From positions 124,001 to 188,000 of the forward strand of contig CAYWWY010000001.1 of the NCBI GenBank assembly GCA_964462525.1: DNA of 64,000 nt. The letters are read 5' to 3'. This stretch comes from CAYWWY01 sp964462525. Lineage in GTDB: Bacteria; Thermotogota; Thermotogae; MWEM01. This document shows, piece after piece, positions 42,577 to 50,603 of the stretch. The stretch's first letter is position 1. Each line of letters starts with the position of its first letter. Position numbers and translations under genes: made by a program. The notes under the pieces were generated by a model that worked only from the letters and a program-made list of their open reading frames with translations, was not told where the DNA came from and ran no database searches.

Positions 42577-42652
42577 GGAGGCGACGGTCGGATTTGAACC
42601 GACGAATAGAGATTTTGCAGACCTCCGCCTTGGGCCCCTTGGCTACGTCGCC
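42576..42652 (-). tRNA. tRNA-Cys (anticodon GCA)
   Basis: Minus-strand cloverleaf: acceptor GGCGACG with CGTCGCC, anticodon stem GAGGT/ATCTC with loop CTGCAAA (anticodon GCA), T-arm CGGTTCAAATCCG, and encoded CCA. It is a single-copy gene here, flanked by its own promoter and the terminator. Confidence 0.96.
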
Positions 42653-42667
42653 ATAATTTCCAGCTCG

Positions 42668-42696
42668 ATTATACCAGAAAAACGGATGGGATGCAA
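42668..42696 (-). promoter_or_regulatory. Promoter of tRNA-Cys
   Basis: Minus-strand TTGCAT (42696-42691), 17 bases, TATAAT (42673-42668) with an extended TGG. The start point would be about 9 bases ahead of the tRNA. Confidence 0.65.
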
Positions 42697-42724
42697 GTTC
42701 AAACGAATTAGAAGGAGGGATTCC

Positions 42725-43726
42725 GTGAAAGCAATCATCCTTGCGGGGGGATCTGGGCAACGCTTTTGGCCATTGTCAACCGCGGAAACTCCCAAACAAT
42801 TCCTTCCATTATTTTCGAAACGATCTCTGCTCCGAAACACCTTTGATCGCTTGAATCAAAGGATTCCCACAAAGGATATCGCTATTGTCACCGGACATTC
42901 CCAGATATCGAGAACGCAGAATGAAATTCCAGAGCTTCCTAAATCTATGATTCTTGGCGAACCCGAGCAAAAAAATACAGCTCCTGCGGTTCTTTTTGGG
43001 ATGTTACCCTTCGCTTCAGACGATCTAGTGGGCGTCTTCCCAGCCGATCATTTGATCATTGATATTGATGCCTTTTGGACTACCATGGATTTTGCCCTAC
43101 GGGTCGTGACGGCATATGATGGTTTATTTACTTTTGGTATGATCCCCTCCCGACCAGAAACAGGATACGGATACATCAAGACCGGGCAAAGAATTCAACC
43201 CGGCGCTTTCAAAGTAGACAAGTTTGTTGAAAAGCCTTCATTAGAGGAGGCAACAACCATGACTAATACAGACGGTTTTTTTTGGAATGGAGGGATGTTT
43301 CTTTTTCCAAAGAAGACCTTTCTTAGGGAAATGCAAAAGCACTGTCCTGAAGTCTTCGATCCCATAAGTCAATTGCATTCTCCCCGTTTAGAGCTTATCA
43401 AGCCAATATACCAGCGTATTCCTTCTATCAGTATCGATTATGCGCTCATGGAACGCTCTGATTCAGTTTATATGATCGAATCTGGTTTTCCATGGTCGGA
43501 CGTTGGAAGCTGGGATTCAATCGCAGAACTTGAAGACAAACAAAAAATAAAAACGGATCAAACCCTTATCGAATCTCATAATGTTTATATCAGAGATGAA
43601 ACGAATACCCCAACTACGATTATCGGGGTTAACGATGCGATCGTTGTTCACACAAAGGAAGGATTGCTTATTTGCAAAAAGGGGTTGGCCCAAAGAGTAA
43701 AGGAACGGTTTATAAAGAAAGGGTGA
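42725..43726 (+). CDS. manC: Mannose-1-phosphate guanylyltransferase
   Basis: About 333 residues. Makes GDP-mannose from mannose 1-phosphate and GTP for glycan synthesis. The signature GGSGQRFWPLSTAETPKQFL at the N-terminus is diagnostic of the sugar nucleotidylyltransferase ManC group; VGVFPADHLI and FVEKPSLEEA and the GFPWSDVGSWDSI motif confirm it. It lacks the C-terminal phosphomannose isomerase part of bifunctional forms, so this is the short type. GTG 42725 is supported by AGAAGGAGGG upstream; the longer frame runs through the tRNA gene and is not real. Confidence 0.93.
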   Translation: MKAIILAGGSGQRFWPLSTAETPKQFLPLFSKRSLLRNTFDRLNQRIPTKDIAIVTGHSQISRTQNEIPELPKSMILGEPEQKNTAPAVLFGMLPFASDDLVGVFPADHLIIDIDAFWTTMDFALRVVTAYDGLFTFGMIPSRPETGYGYIKTGQRIQPGAFKVDKFVEKPSLEEATTMTNTDGFFWNGGMFLFPKKTFLREMQKHCPEVFDPISQLHSPRLELIKPIYQRIPSISIDYALMERSDSVYMIESGFPWSDVGSWDSIAELEDKQKIKTDQTLIESHNVYIRDETNTPTTIIGVNDAIVVHTKEGLLICKKGLAQRVKERFIKKG

Positions 43727-43733
43727 AGCACCG

Positions 43734-44777
43734 ATGATCCGTAGGAGTTTTTTGATTTTTGCCTTTGTTCTTACCCTGGTAACCCACATTACCCTTTTTT
43801 CGTCACACGTCTTGCTTCTAGTCAATGGAGCTCTTGGGGACCGATCCTTTTTTGATTCTGCAGCCGAGGGGATCCGCATTCTGAATTCCGAGATGGATCA
43901 TCAAACGACGATTATTGAGATGGGTTACAATCCCGCTGATTGGGAACCTGTATTTCTTGAAGTTTCAGCCAGTGGTCGTTATGATGTAATCACTGTAGGT
44001 GGTTGGCCATTTGTTGAGATATTGCAACGACATGCGCCTTCCTATCCACACATCTCCTTCATTTTATTCGATACTGCATTTCCTAGAGACAACGCCCGAT
44101 TTGAAAATGTCCAGTCCTTTCGATTTCATCAAAACGAAGGGGCATTTCTTGTTGGGTACTTGGCATCCATGATCACTCTATCAGAAGGTATATCAGGTGT
44201 AATCCCAGATCAAAAGAAAATTGGATTCCTTGGCGGGTTGGAAACTCCGGAAGTCCTTGATTTTCTTGTTGGGTATCAAGAAGGCGCAAAACACTTCTCG
44301 AAAGATGTTGAGATTCTTGTGGCGTTTGCCGGCAGTTTCAAAGACCCTGTAAAAGGCAAAGAGATTGCGCGATCCTTGTACCATCAAAATGTTGACGTGA
44401 TTTTCGCTGTTGCAGGAGAAACGGGGATAGGGGTATTTGAAGCAGCAAAAGAAACCAATCGTTTGGCAATCGGAGTTGACTCAGACATACAGCTCCTTTT
44501 TGAATCAAAAGACCCGGAAATTGTAGCCTGTGTAGTAACTTCGCTTCTAAAAAGGATCGATCTAGGAATCATCGATGCAGTTAAGACTATATCTCAAACG
44601 GATCAGGTATTTGGAATCGACCGTTCTTACGGGATCTTTGATGGGATGATTGGTTTATCCGATAACCGATACTTCGAAGCCTTTTTAAACCAACACCCAT
44701 GGATTCGCGCGAATCTATTAATGGTAACGGAACAGATTCTTCTTAACGAAATCGTTATTCCTACAGCAATACCCTAA
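43734..44777 (+). CDS. BMP-family solute-binding protein (basic membrane protein/PnrA-like)
   Basis: 347 residues. A signal sequence, IRRSFLIFAFVLTLVTHITL, is followed directly by the start of the BMP fold (VLLLVNGALGDRSFFDSAAEG). Family features include ISFILFDTAF, NEGAFLVGYLASMI and GFLGGLETPEVLDFLVGYQE. Most BMP proteins are lipoproteins with a Cys after the signal; none is seen here, so it is likely periplasmic or anchored by the uncleaved signal. These proteins bind nucleosides or related solutes. No permease or ATPase lies next to it, so it is an orphan component. It follows manC by 7 bases. Confidence 0.87.
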   Translation: MIRRSFLIFAFVLTLVTHITLFSSHVLLLVNGALGDRSFFDSAAEGIRILNSEMDHQTTIIEMGYNPADWEPVFLEVSASGRYDVITVGGWPFVEILQRHAPSYPHISFILFDTAFPRDNARFENVQSFRFHQNEGAFLVGYLASMITLSEGISGVIPDQKKIGFLGGLETPEVLDFLVGYQEGAKHFSKDVEILVAFAGSFKDPVKGKEIARSLYHQNVDVIFAVAGETGIGVFEAAKETNRLAIGVDSDIQLLFESKDPEIVACVVTSLLKRIDLGIIDAVKTISQTDQVFGIDRSYGIFDGMIGLSDNRYFEAFLNQHPWIRANLLMVTEQILLNEIVIPTAIP

Positions 44778-44821
44778 CCCTTTTCCTTACGCAACTTCCA
44801 AAATCCCTTCCGCTTATCCGT

Positions 44822-44963
44822 AAAACTTCTTTTATTAATCACATATATTACACTATTACCGATATACTATATTATACTTATACTATATATCCTATTATAT
44901 TATATACCATATCGCACATATCGCTTATAGATATACTAGTGATATAGTATATCTATATATGTT
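44822..44963. repeat. AT-rich TATA-repeat block, left side of the island
   Basis: About 140 bases made almost entirely of TATA, ATAT and TTATACTATATAT-type words with no open frame of note. The 14-base word at 44878-44891 recurs exactly at 45818-45831 in the right block. Such sequence would melt or bend easily and could hold protein-binding sites. No gene or RNA recognised. Confidence 0.7.
44926..44957. repeat. 13-bp perfect inverted repeat in the left AT-rich block
   Basis: TATAGATATACTA (44926-44938), six-base spacer, TAGTATATCTATA (44945-44957). In an AT-only context palindromes arise easily, but a perfect 13-bp one stands out; a dimeric repressor site is possible. Confidence 0.65.
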
Positions 44964-45036
44964 CTTTATGCTCTATACGAATTTGCTCTGTATTTCTCGC
45001 TTGAATCCATTATTCTTATTCGCAGTTCCGTCTCCC

Positions 45037-45067
45037 AAAAAAAACCTCAAGGCTTTCATCCTTGAGG
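45037..45067 (-). terminator. Intrinsic terminator for the island's minus-strand transcript
   Basis: On the minus strand CCTCAAGG, a seven-base loop and CCTTGAGG are followed by eight T. It would stop a transcript coming from the small gene at 45380-45697, leaving a 310-base tail between that gene's stop and this hairpin. Confidence 0.8.
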
Positions 45068-45069
45068 GC

Positions 45070-45300
45070 TCATCTAGACCAGCAAAAGCTTTTCTTATCT
45101 ACTTTGGTTAACGCACATAATGGTTTTTTTATTTGATCAGTTGCTGTGTATCTGGAGTCGTCTTTGGAATTCTCCGCCCCCACCTTTAAAAGGTTTGATT
45201 TCTCCAAATCATTCCGGTGATTTTCCTTGATTCGACCGTACGATTTCCGTTTACGCAACAAAAGGACCCCTTTTGTTGCGTATAATATCGCCAAAACCAT
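45070..45300 (-). CDS. Possible small basic protein (76 aa) between the island gene and its terminator
   Basis: An ATG-started frame whose stop is 3 bases before the terminator stem. The product is very basic (RKRKSYGRIKENHRN). There is no ribosome-binding site before the ATG, the 14-bp hairpin at 45252-45282 falls inside it, and no family is recognised. It could be a second gene of a two-gene unit or merely the untranslated tail of the transcript. I report it as uncertain. Confidence 0.25.
   Translation of the reverse strand: MVLAILYATKGVLLLRKRKSYGRIKENHRNDLEKSNLLKVGAENSKDDSRYTATDQIKKPLCALTKVDKKSFCWSR
45252..45282. repeat. Perfect 14-bp hairpin (3-base loop)
   Basis: TACGCAACAAAAGG (45252-45265), ACC, CCTTTTGTTGCGTA (45269-45282). 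There is no T-run adequate for termination after it on either strand, so it is unlikely to be a terminator. It is in the middle of the island, downstream of the small gene. It could be an RNA structure, an operator or a recombination end. Confidence 0.75.
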
Positions 45301-45379
45301 CCGTCTGGAACTACAGAGGGGTAAAATCCCATACTATTCCAAAGGCGTCCTCAAAACCTTTATCCGCTCCTTTTTCAAA

Positions 45380-45697
45380 TTAAGGCAAAAGAATCTTAGA
45401 GCGGATCTCAGGTTTTCTCTCTTTTTCATATCTGTAAATCGGTTCCTCGTGTGCTTCCTGCGAAAAAAAGGCACTCACTCTTTGGATTAAATCTCCTTCG
45501 TTGTGGATATGGGAACAATCCAGCTTGTCAAAAGGAAAACAAGAAATTAATGCACGAACTATGCTTGCTTTGGTAATTCGTTCGTTGTCGCTGCTTGACG
45601 CTCTGGTAGCTGTTACTTTGGCTACTGCTTTCGATAGGACTTCAAGTTGATCCACAGATACAGGGATGTTCAGCTTGACCAATTTAGAATTATCCAT
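45380..45697 (-). CDS. Small DNA-binding-type protein, possibly ribbon-helix-helix
   Basis: 105 residues from ATG 45697, with AGGAGG in a good position; the frame is open further upstream, but that part is AT-rich repeat. The N-terminal half reads KLVKLNIPVSVDQLEVLSKA, then a short insert, then ERITKASIVRALISC. A strand followed by two helices with a T-K-x-S-I-V-R pattern is reminiscent of CopG/Arc-type ribbon-helix-helix repressors, but the inter-helix insert is long. The C-terminal half is polar and charged with no known motif. Its promoter region carries a 12-bp inverted repeat, suggesting self-regulation. Family assignment is tentative. Confidence 0.6.
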   Translation of the reverse strand: MDNSKLVKLNIPVSVDQLEVLSKAVAKVTATRASSSDNERITKASIVRALISCFPFDKLDCSHIHNEGDLIQRVSAFFSQEAHEEPIYRYEKERKPEIRSKILLP

Positions 45698-45726
45698 AGT
45701 CCCTTTCCTCCTATTATAGTATATAG

Positions 45727-45769
45727 GTATATATGCGTTATAGGCATCCTGTATTATACGCATATATAC
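45727..45769. promoter_or_regulatory. 12-bp inverted repeat (possible operator) ahead of the small gene
   Basis: GTATATATGCGT (45727-45738) and ACGCATATATAC (45758-45769), separated by 19 bases. It lies just downstream of the likely promoter at 45777, where a repressor could block transcription. The GCGT/ACGC cores make it more than simple AT repetition. Confidence 0.55.
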
Positions 45770-45776
45770 ATGGGCT

Positions 45777-45785
45777 ATTATACCA
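45777..45785 (-). promoter_or_regulatory. Extended -10 element for the island's small gene
   Basis: Minus-strand TGGTATAAT, about 80 bases ahead of the ATG; other TATAAT words nearby make the exact start uncertain. Confidence 0.4.
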
Positions 45786-45943
45786 TAACAATGTATAGAA
45801 TACCTACTATATATCTATTATACTATATATCATTAATGGCTTTCTTTTTTCCAGTTCAATGATCGTTTTGAAGAAAAATTTCCTTCTGCAGTTCTGCTCA
45901 AGGAGAAAGCAGAACGGATCCCAGATCGTTCCATCGAAATCTG

Positions 45944-45952
45944 TGATATAAT
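45944..45952 (+). promoter_or_regulatory. Extended -10 promoter for the AAC(6')-like gene
   Basis: TGATATAAT, leaving a leader of about 67 bases if translation starts at 46026, or 13 bases if at 45972. Confidence 0.4.
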
Positions 45953-46025
45953 CCCCAAGAAGGGCAGAGAAGTGTTTCTTTTTCAAAGAATCGCTCCTTT
46001 ACAGATTGTAAAAGGCGGTGTGATT

Positions 46026-46604
46026 GTGGATGATTGGAGAATCCAAGATATACCTCATAATGATCCATTCTATACAGATCAAGCCGTCAATCTTCTTTAC
46101 AAAGGGTTTCATACCATAACCGATTCATATCGGACAATCGAATTAGCGTATGAGGAAGTTAAGGACTGCATGGTAGATGAACGAATCAACCGATGTGTCT
46201 TGGATCGGAACAATCGAATGATGGGTTGGATTGGAGCGTTACCGCAATACAATGGGAATGCTTGGGAACTCCATCCTCTAATTGTCGATCCCAACTTTCG
46301 AAATCTGGGAATTGGTCGTTTGCTGATAACTGATCTCGAACATCAAATCGCCAAGCAAGGGGGGTGTGTGATCTATCTTGGAACAGATGATGAAAAAGGG
46401 CTTACCTCTCTATACGGAATCGATCTCTTTCAGAATCTCTGGAATCACATTCAGCAAATTCGCAATCCTGGGAATCATCCGTATACATTTTATCAAAAAT
46501 TTGGTTTCCAGATTATTGGTGTTCTTCCGGACGCCAATGGACTAGGAAAACCAGATATTTTCATGGCTAAACGAATCGAACATGAAGTCTTGAGGAGCAG
46601 GTAA
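46026..46604 (+). CDS. GNAT acetyltransferase resembling aminoglycoside 6'-N-acetyltransferase AAC(6')-Ii
   Basis: About 192 residues. Close similarity in pattern to the chromosomal AAC(6')-Ii of Enterococcus faecium: GWIGALPQYNGNAWELHPLI, then GIGRLLITDLEHQIAKQGG, the IYLGTDDEKGLTSLYG loop, and NHPYTFYQKFGFQIIGVLP followed by DANGLGKPDIFMAKRI. These are the most diagnostic blocks of that subfamily, so acetylation of an aminoglycoside-like amine is plausible; the natural substrate is not known. I prefer GTG 46026 (AAAAGGCGG seven bases upstream); GTG 45972 is the alternative. It lies just beyond the AT-rich island. Confidence 0.85.
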   Translation: MDDWRIQDIPHNDPFYTDQAVNLLYKGFHTITDSYRTIELAYEEVKDCMVDERINRCVLDRNNRMMGWIGALPQYNGNAWELHPLIVDPNFRNLGIGRLLITDLEHQIAKQGGCVIYLGTDDEKGLTSLYGIDLFQNLWNHIQQIRNPGNHPYTFYQKFGFQIIGVLPDANGLGKPDIFMAKRIEHEVLRSR

Positions 46605-46622
46605 TTCGCTTCGTTTCTTCCA

Positions 46623-46631
46623 TGGTATAAT
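46623..46631 (+). promoter_or_regulatory. Extended -10 promoter for the gamma-glutamyltransferase operon
   Basis: TGGTATAAT, identical to the word at 24184, 32 bases ahead of the start at 46664. No good -35 was found at the right distance. Confidence 0.5.
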
Positions 46632-46663
46632 AACTCATCTTAAACCAATGTGGAGGCGAATTT

Positions 46664-48256
46664 TTGACTTTTGATCCATTGCATTATCATTATAAATCAA
46701 AACGGACGGTTTCTTATTCATGTAATGGGATGGTTGCAACATGCCACCCCCTTGCAACACAAGCGGGTTTGGATATGCTAAAAAGGGGTGGCAACGCAAT
46801 TGACGCAGCTGTCGCAACCGCCACTGCTTTGACCGTGCTCGAACCAACGTCCAATGGGATTGGAGGTGACGCTTTCGCGCTTGTAGATTACGATGGATCG
46901 ATTTATGGACTGAATGCAAGCGGACCGGCACCTATGGCAATTTCTGCGGATGCAATTGACTCAATTCCTCGATTTGGTTGGCCGGCTGTTACCGTACCTG
47001 GGGCCCCAGCGGCTTGGATCGCTTTGATCGATCGGTTTGGTTCACTGCCTCTGAAAGTGGTCTTTGAGCCAGCCATTCGGTATGCGAGAGAGGGTCATCC
47101 CATTGCTCCATTAGTCGGATACTACTGGAAAAAAGCCTTCGAAACCTTTACCCATACCTGTTCGGATCCTTATCATCAACATTGGTTCGACACATTTGCC
47201 CCACATGGGAACCCGCCTAAAGCGGGCCAGATCTGGAAAAGCGAAGCTCATGCCCGTACACTCCAAGAGATTGCGGAAACAAATGGAGACAGTTTCTATC
47301 GAGGTAATTTAGCGCAACAGATTCTTTCCTTTGCCCAAAAGACCGGCGGGTTGCTGTCACAAGAGGATCTTTGCCAATTCTATCCTGAATGGGTGCAGCC
47401 GCTTTCGGTTCAGTATCGAGGATTTACCGTCTATGAGCTTCCACCCAACGGTCAGGGGCTGATCGCATTAATTGCGCTTGGCATCCTTTCCAATCTTTGC
47501 ATATCACATCGACAGCCTGAGCAAATCCTGCATCATCAGATCGAATCCATCAAAATCGCTTTTCGCGAAGGCCTTCGTCATATCACAGATCCAAAGTTTA
47601 TGCATATGGAACCAAAACAACTGATCCAAGAGGATCAATTGCGCTGTTTTATGGCAGAAATCATGAATCATGCGGTGTCTAGAGTCGAAGGAGACCCCAT
47701 GGATGGCGGTACTGTTTACCTTACAACCGCCGATCGCCATGGGAATATGGTTTCCTATATTCAAAGCAATTATATGGGATTTGGCAGTGGCCTTGTAGTG
47801 CCGAATACGGGAATTGCTCTCCATAACCGAGGATGCAATTTCTCTTTAGACCGCTCTCACCCAAATTTCCTTGTTTCGGGAAAGAGGCCATACCATACCA
47901 TTATTCCTGGATTCATGAAAGCAGTCGATGGGACAAAGGTCTCTTTTGGAGTGATGGGCGGTTTTATGCAACCGCAAGGACATATCCAGATAATCGGAAA
48001 CCTGTTGGATCACTGCCTAAACCCTCAGGATGCTTTAAACGCTCCACGGTGGATGTGGACCCGAAAAAACAGAGTGCTTGTTGAGAAAGAATTTCCCGCA
48101 GCTCTTCGTTCATCTCTATCCAAAATGGGGCATGAAATTGAAATCACTGAATCAAATGGAGTGTTTGGTCGAGGCCAGATCATCTGGAGAGACCGAAATG
48201 CCGTTTACTGCGGAGGAACGGAGCCTCGAGCGGATGGGAGCATTGCGGTATGGTAA
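46664..48256 (+). CDS. Gamma-glutamyltransferase-like protein, no signal peptide
   Basis: 530 residues, Ntn-hydrolase fold made as a precursor. NGMVATCHPLATQAGLDML and GGNAIDAAVATATALTVLEP are the large-subunit hallmarks; self-cleavage would occur before the Thr of MDGGTVYLTTADRHGNMVSY, and the glycine-rich GSGLVVPNTGIALHNRG follows. It has no N-terminal export signal, so like Bacillus YwrD-type homologues it is probably cytosolic, unlike the classic periplasmic enzyme. It could hydrolyse gamma-glutamyl amides or related acyl-amino acids. TGGAGGCG precedes a start that I take as TTG at 46664. Confidence 0.92.
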   Translation: MTFDPLHYHYKSKRTVSYSCNGMVATCHPLATQAGLDMLKRGGNAIDAAVATATALTVLEPTSNGIGGDAFALVDYDGSIYGLNASGPAPMAISADAIDSIPRFGWPAVTVPGAPAAWIALIDRFGSLPLKVVFEPAIRYAREGHPIAPLVGYYWKKAFETFTHTCSDPYHQHWFDTFAPHGNPPKAGQIWKSEAHARTLQEIAETNGDSFYRGNLAQQILSFAQKTGGLLSQEDLCQFYPEWVQPLSVQYRGFTVYELPPNGQGLIALIALGILSNLCISHRQPEQILHHQIESIKIAFREGLRHITDPKFMHMEPKQLIQEDQLRCFMAEIMNHAVSRVEGDPMDGGTVYLTTADRHGNMVSYIQSNYMGFGSGLVVPNTGIALHNRGCNFSLDRSHPNFLVSGKRPYHTIIPGFMKAVDGTKVSFGVMGGFMQPQGHIQIIGNLLDHCLNPQDALNAPRWMWTRKNRVLVEKEFPAALRSSLSKMGHEIEITESNGVFGRGQIIWRDRNAVYCGGTEPRADGSIAVW

Positions 48257-48272
48257 TCACAGAGGATTAAAA

Positions 48273-50603
48273 ATGACACAGATCAATGAGTGGACACGTA
48301 AATGGCTAGTTGTCCTAAGTGCGATTGGACTCGCGATATTGCTTGGGACTATCTTGTATTCCATTGCTCGACCTCAAGGATACATATTCGACCAATGGGA
48401 GCTTGAAACTCCGACAGGAATTCAAGATATCCGATTCCCCCTTTCATTGCGGATCCCTAAAGGACAGTTGTATCGCTTGATCACCACCTTTCCAAAAGTA
48501 GAAGCCGATCACTTAGTTTTGCCCAATACAGAAGTCCCGATCAGAGTTTATTTAAATGGATCGATCCTTTTTGACGAGTTCGATTGGGCTGCCTACCGGG
48601 AGCGGTGGATCGCACTTCATTCAATCCCTATAGAGCCTTCATCAATCGGGCTCGAGAATCGTTTGGTTCTTGAGTTTCTGAGTGATCATGCTCCCTATGT
48701 CGAAATTGAAGTCTATGACCCCCCACATATCAGCGGAGAACTCCAAGTCCAGTGGCGCCGTTTCTGGCTCAAGCTTTTTGAGTATGATTTTTTTGTCTTC
48801 AGTTTGGGCGCTACCTTCTTCCTCGGTATTTTGCTTCTCTTTCTTGCGAACGAATCAAAAGAAAACAGAAGGTCCTTCCGATTGATTGGTGTTTCAAACC
48901 TATTGGCTTGTTTTTATATTGCAGAAAAAATCTTCCCATATATACCAATCTCTATTGATCCCTATGGAATGCCTTCGCTTTTCTATATTCTTGGTATAAC
49001 ATACTCCTCGTTCTTCGCAATGGCAGGCGTGGAACACTACCATTACAAACGCTTTCGAATTTCTCGGTTTGTTGGTTGGATTCCTATTCCTTTGATCGGG
49101 GTTTGGCTTTGGGTAAAGGATAGCATTCCTATTGTCAATGTGTTGATCCTGATCTATATCATCTCTCTATTAACCATTGTCATGATCCAGTCTTTTCGAA
49201 CCAAAGGAACTGCCTTTATTTTTCCGTTTACCTTTCTCTTGGCAACAACTGTATATGATCTCATTGGAAGCTTTGGTCATATCAGTACCTTTCGGTTGAT
49301 TTCGCTTCAAGGGTATGGATTATTTGGTATGAGCATAGGAATCGCGTTGGCTGTGGTTGGTCAATACCGGAAGATGGTTACCACACAATACGGGACAAAT
49401 ATTCGTCTCGAAGAAACCTTAGATGAGCTTGGCACTGCCCATGAAGAGTTAGAACGATCGTATCTGAAAGTGGATTCCGTCAACACGAAATTAGAAATGA
49501 TTATTAACCTATCCTCCAAGATGGTTTCCGTTTCCGCAGCAGATCGAGAGATATTTCTGTCCGAAGTCTTGGAGATGGCTAAATCCTTGATTCCAGAAGC
49601 GGATTACGGAAGCGTTTCTGTTTTGGAAAATGGCAAATGGAGGTTTATCCATGCCATTGGGCATGATGCCTCAAGGCTCCGAATGCTTGATTTGACTGAA
49701 GAACAATTTGTTCCTGCACAAGTATTTAACGGAGCCAAAATTTTCGCCGGGAATGTGAGTATGATCAATCATATCATGAATCACGGGAAAGACTCTTACT
49801 CAAATCAGATACTTCATCAAATGAAAGAAGCGACTCAGCCAATTAAGCAAACCTTGTTAGCAGATTTAGTCATCAGTGGGCAAAGAGTCGGACAAGTCGC
49901 ATTGGATATTGCCGAAGCCGCTAATCGCTCTTTCTCGGATTCATCAGCGCAAATTATGAGCGCTTTTGGGAACATTGCTTCTGCTTTTTTGGCGTTCCAA
50001 GAACTATCGATCATGCAGGAAAAAACCCTGCGAGAAATAGTCTTTTCTATGATTCAGATCCTTGAAATCCACGACTCCTTTACGAAGGGCCACTCGGAAC
50101 ACGTCGCGAAACTTGCTGCGGATATTGCGCGACAGATGGATTTATCTGAACAATCGATCCACCAAGTGTACTGGGCGGGAATGGTGCACGATATTGGGAA
50201 AATCCTTGTTCCTCAGGCCATCTTGAACAAACCGTCACGGCTCTCTGCTTTGGAGTATGAGATCATCCAACTCCATTCCACTTGGGGGTATGATGCCCTA
50301 AAAAACTCATCGGAATTACGATCCATTGCACGTATTGTGAAACACCACCATGAGCGATATGACGGGAATGGTTATCCCGATGGGATATCATCTGATCAAA
50401 TCCCACTAGCGTCACGAATCATTTTTGTTGCTGATGCATGGGATGCCATGATTCGAGATCGATCCTTTCGCCAATCTCTTTCATTTGATCAGGCGCTAAA
50501 AGAAATTACTGTAAATTCAGGAAGCCAATTTGATCCAATCGTTGTGAATGCCTTTTTAGTGATTGTCGAAAAAGAAATGAATACGGGAGGGATTTTCTCA
50601 TGA
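48273..50603 (+). CDS. 7TM-type sensor with GAF-like and HD-GYP domains (c-di-GMP phosphodiesterase)
   Basis: 776 residues. One N-terminal helix (about 13-31), an external beta-rich domain of about 150 residues, then about seven helices (7TMR-DISM-like, residues about 180-380), a short coiled coil, a GAF-like domain and an HD-GYP domain. HD signatures are intact: GHSEHVAKLAADIARQ, VHDIGKILVP and HHERYDGNGYP, followed by ASRIIFVADAWDAM. The GAF-HD-GYP part resembles that of the sensor at 3054-5660 block by block (DYGSVSVLENGKWRFIHAIG, FGNIASAFLA). ATG 48273 follows AGAGGA; the open frame upstream lies within the transferase gene. The stop overlaps fdrA (ATGA). Confidence 0.9.
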   Translation: MTQINEWTRKWLVVLSAIGLAILLGTILYSIARPQGYIFDQWELETPTGIQDIRFPLSLRIPKGQLYRLITTFPKVEADHLVLPNTEVPIRVYLNGSILFDEFDWAAYRERWIALHSIPIEPSSIGLENRLVLEFLSDHAPYVEIEVYDPPHISGELQVQWRRFWLKLFEYDFFVFSLGATFFLGILLLFLANESKENRRSFRLIGVSNLLACFYIAEKIFPYIPISIDPYGMPSLFYILGITYSSFFAMAGVEHYHYKRFRISRFVGWIPIPLIGVWLWVKDSIPIVNVLILIYIISLLTIVMIQSFRTKGTAFIFPFTFLLATTVYDLIGSFGHISTFRLISLQGYGLFGMSIGIALAVVGQYRKMVTTQYGTNIRLEETLDELGTAHEELERSYLKVDSVNTKLEMIINLSSKMVSVSAADREIFLSEVLEMAKSLIPEADYGSVSVLENGKWRFIHAIGHDASRLRMLDLTEEQFVPAQVFNGAKIFAGNVSMINHIMNHGKDSYSNQILHQMKEATQPIKQTLLADLVISGQRVGQVALDIAEAANRSFSDSSAQIMSAFGNIASAFLAFQELSIMQEKTLREIVFSMIQILEIHDSFTKGHSEHVAKLAADIARQMDLSEQSIHQVYWAGMVHDIGKILVPQAILNKPSRLSALEYEIIQLHSTWGYDALKNSSELRSIARIVKHHHERYDGNGYPDGISSDQIPLASRIIFVADAWDAMIRDRSFRQSLSFDQALKEITVNSGSQFDPIVVNAFLVIVEKEMNTGGIFS

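Larger units (their letters stand above)
45710..45836. repeat. AT-rich TATA-repeat block, right side of the island
   Basis: About 125 bases of TATA-type words, containing the second copy of the 14-base word (45818-45831) and several overlapping TATAAT hexamers on the minus strand. It forms the promoter region of the small gene at 45380-45697. Confidence 0.7.

Noticed and set aside
42563..42724. N-terminal extension of manC
   Set aside because: This stretch is the tRNA-Cys gene on the other strand plus promoter sequence; GTG 42725 has a strong ribosome-binding site and matches the family's N-terminus.
44822..44963. CRISPR array or short regularly spaced repeats
   Set aside because: The repeated words are short, overlapping and irregular, with no constant repeat-spacer period and no cas genes in the window.
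45227..45490. 87-residue plus-strand frame in the AT-rich island
   Set aside because: TTG start with no ribosome-binding site, runs across the perfect hairpin and into the antisense of the small gene, and resembles no protein family.
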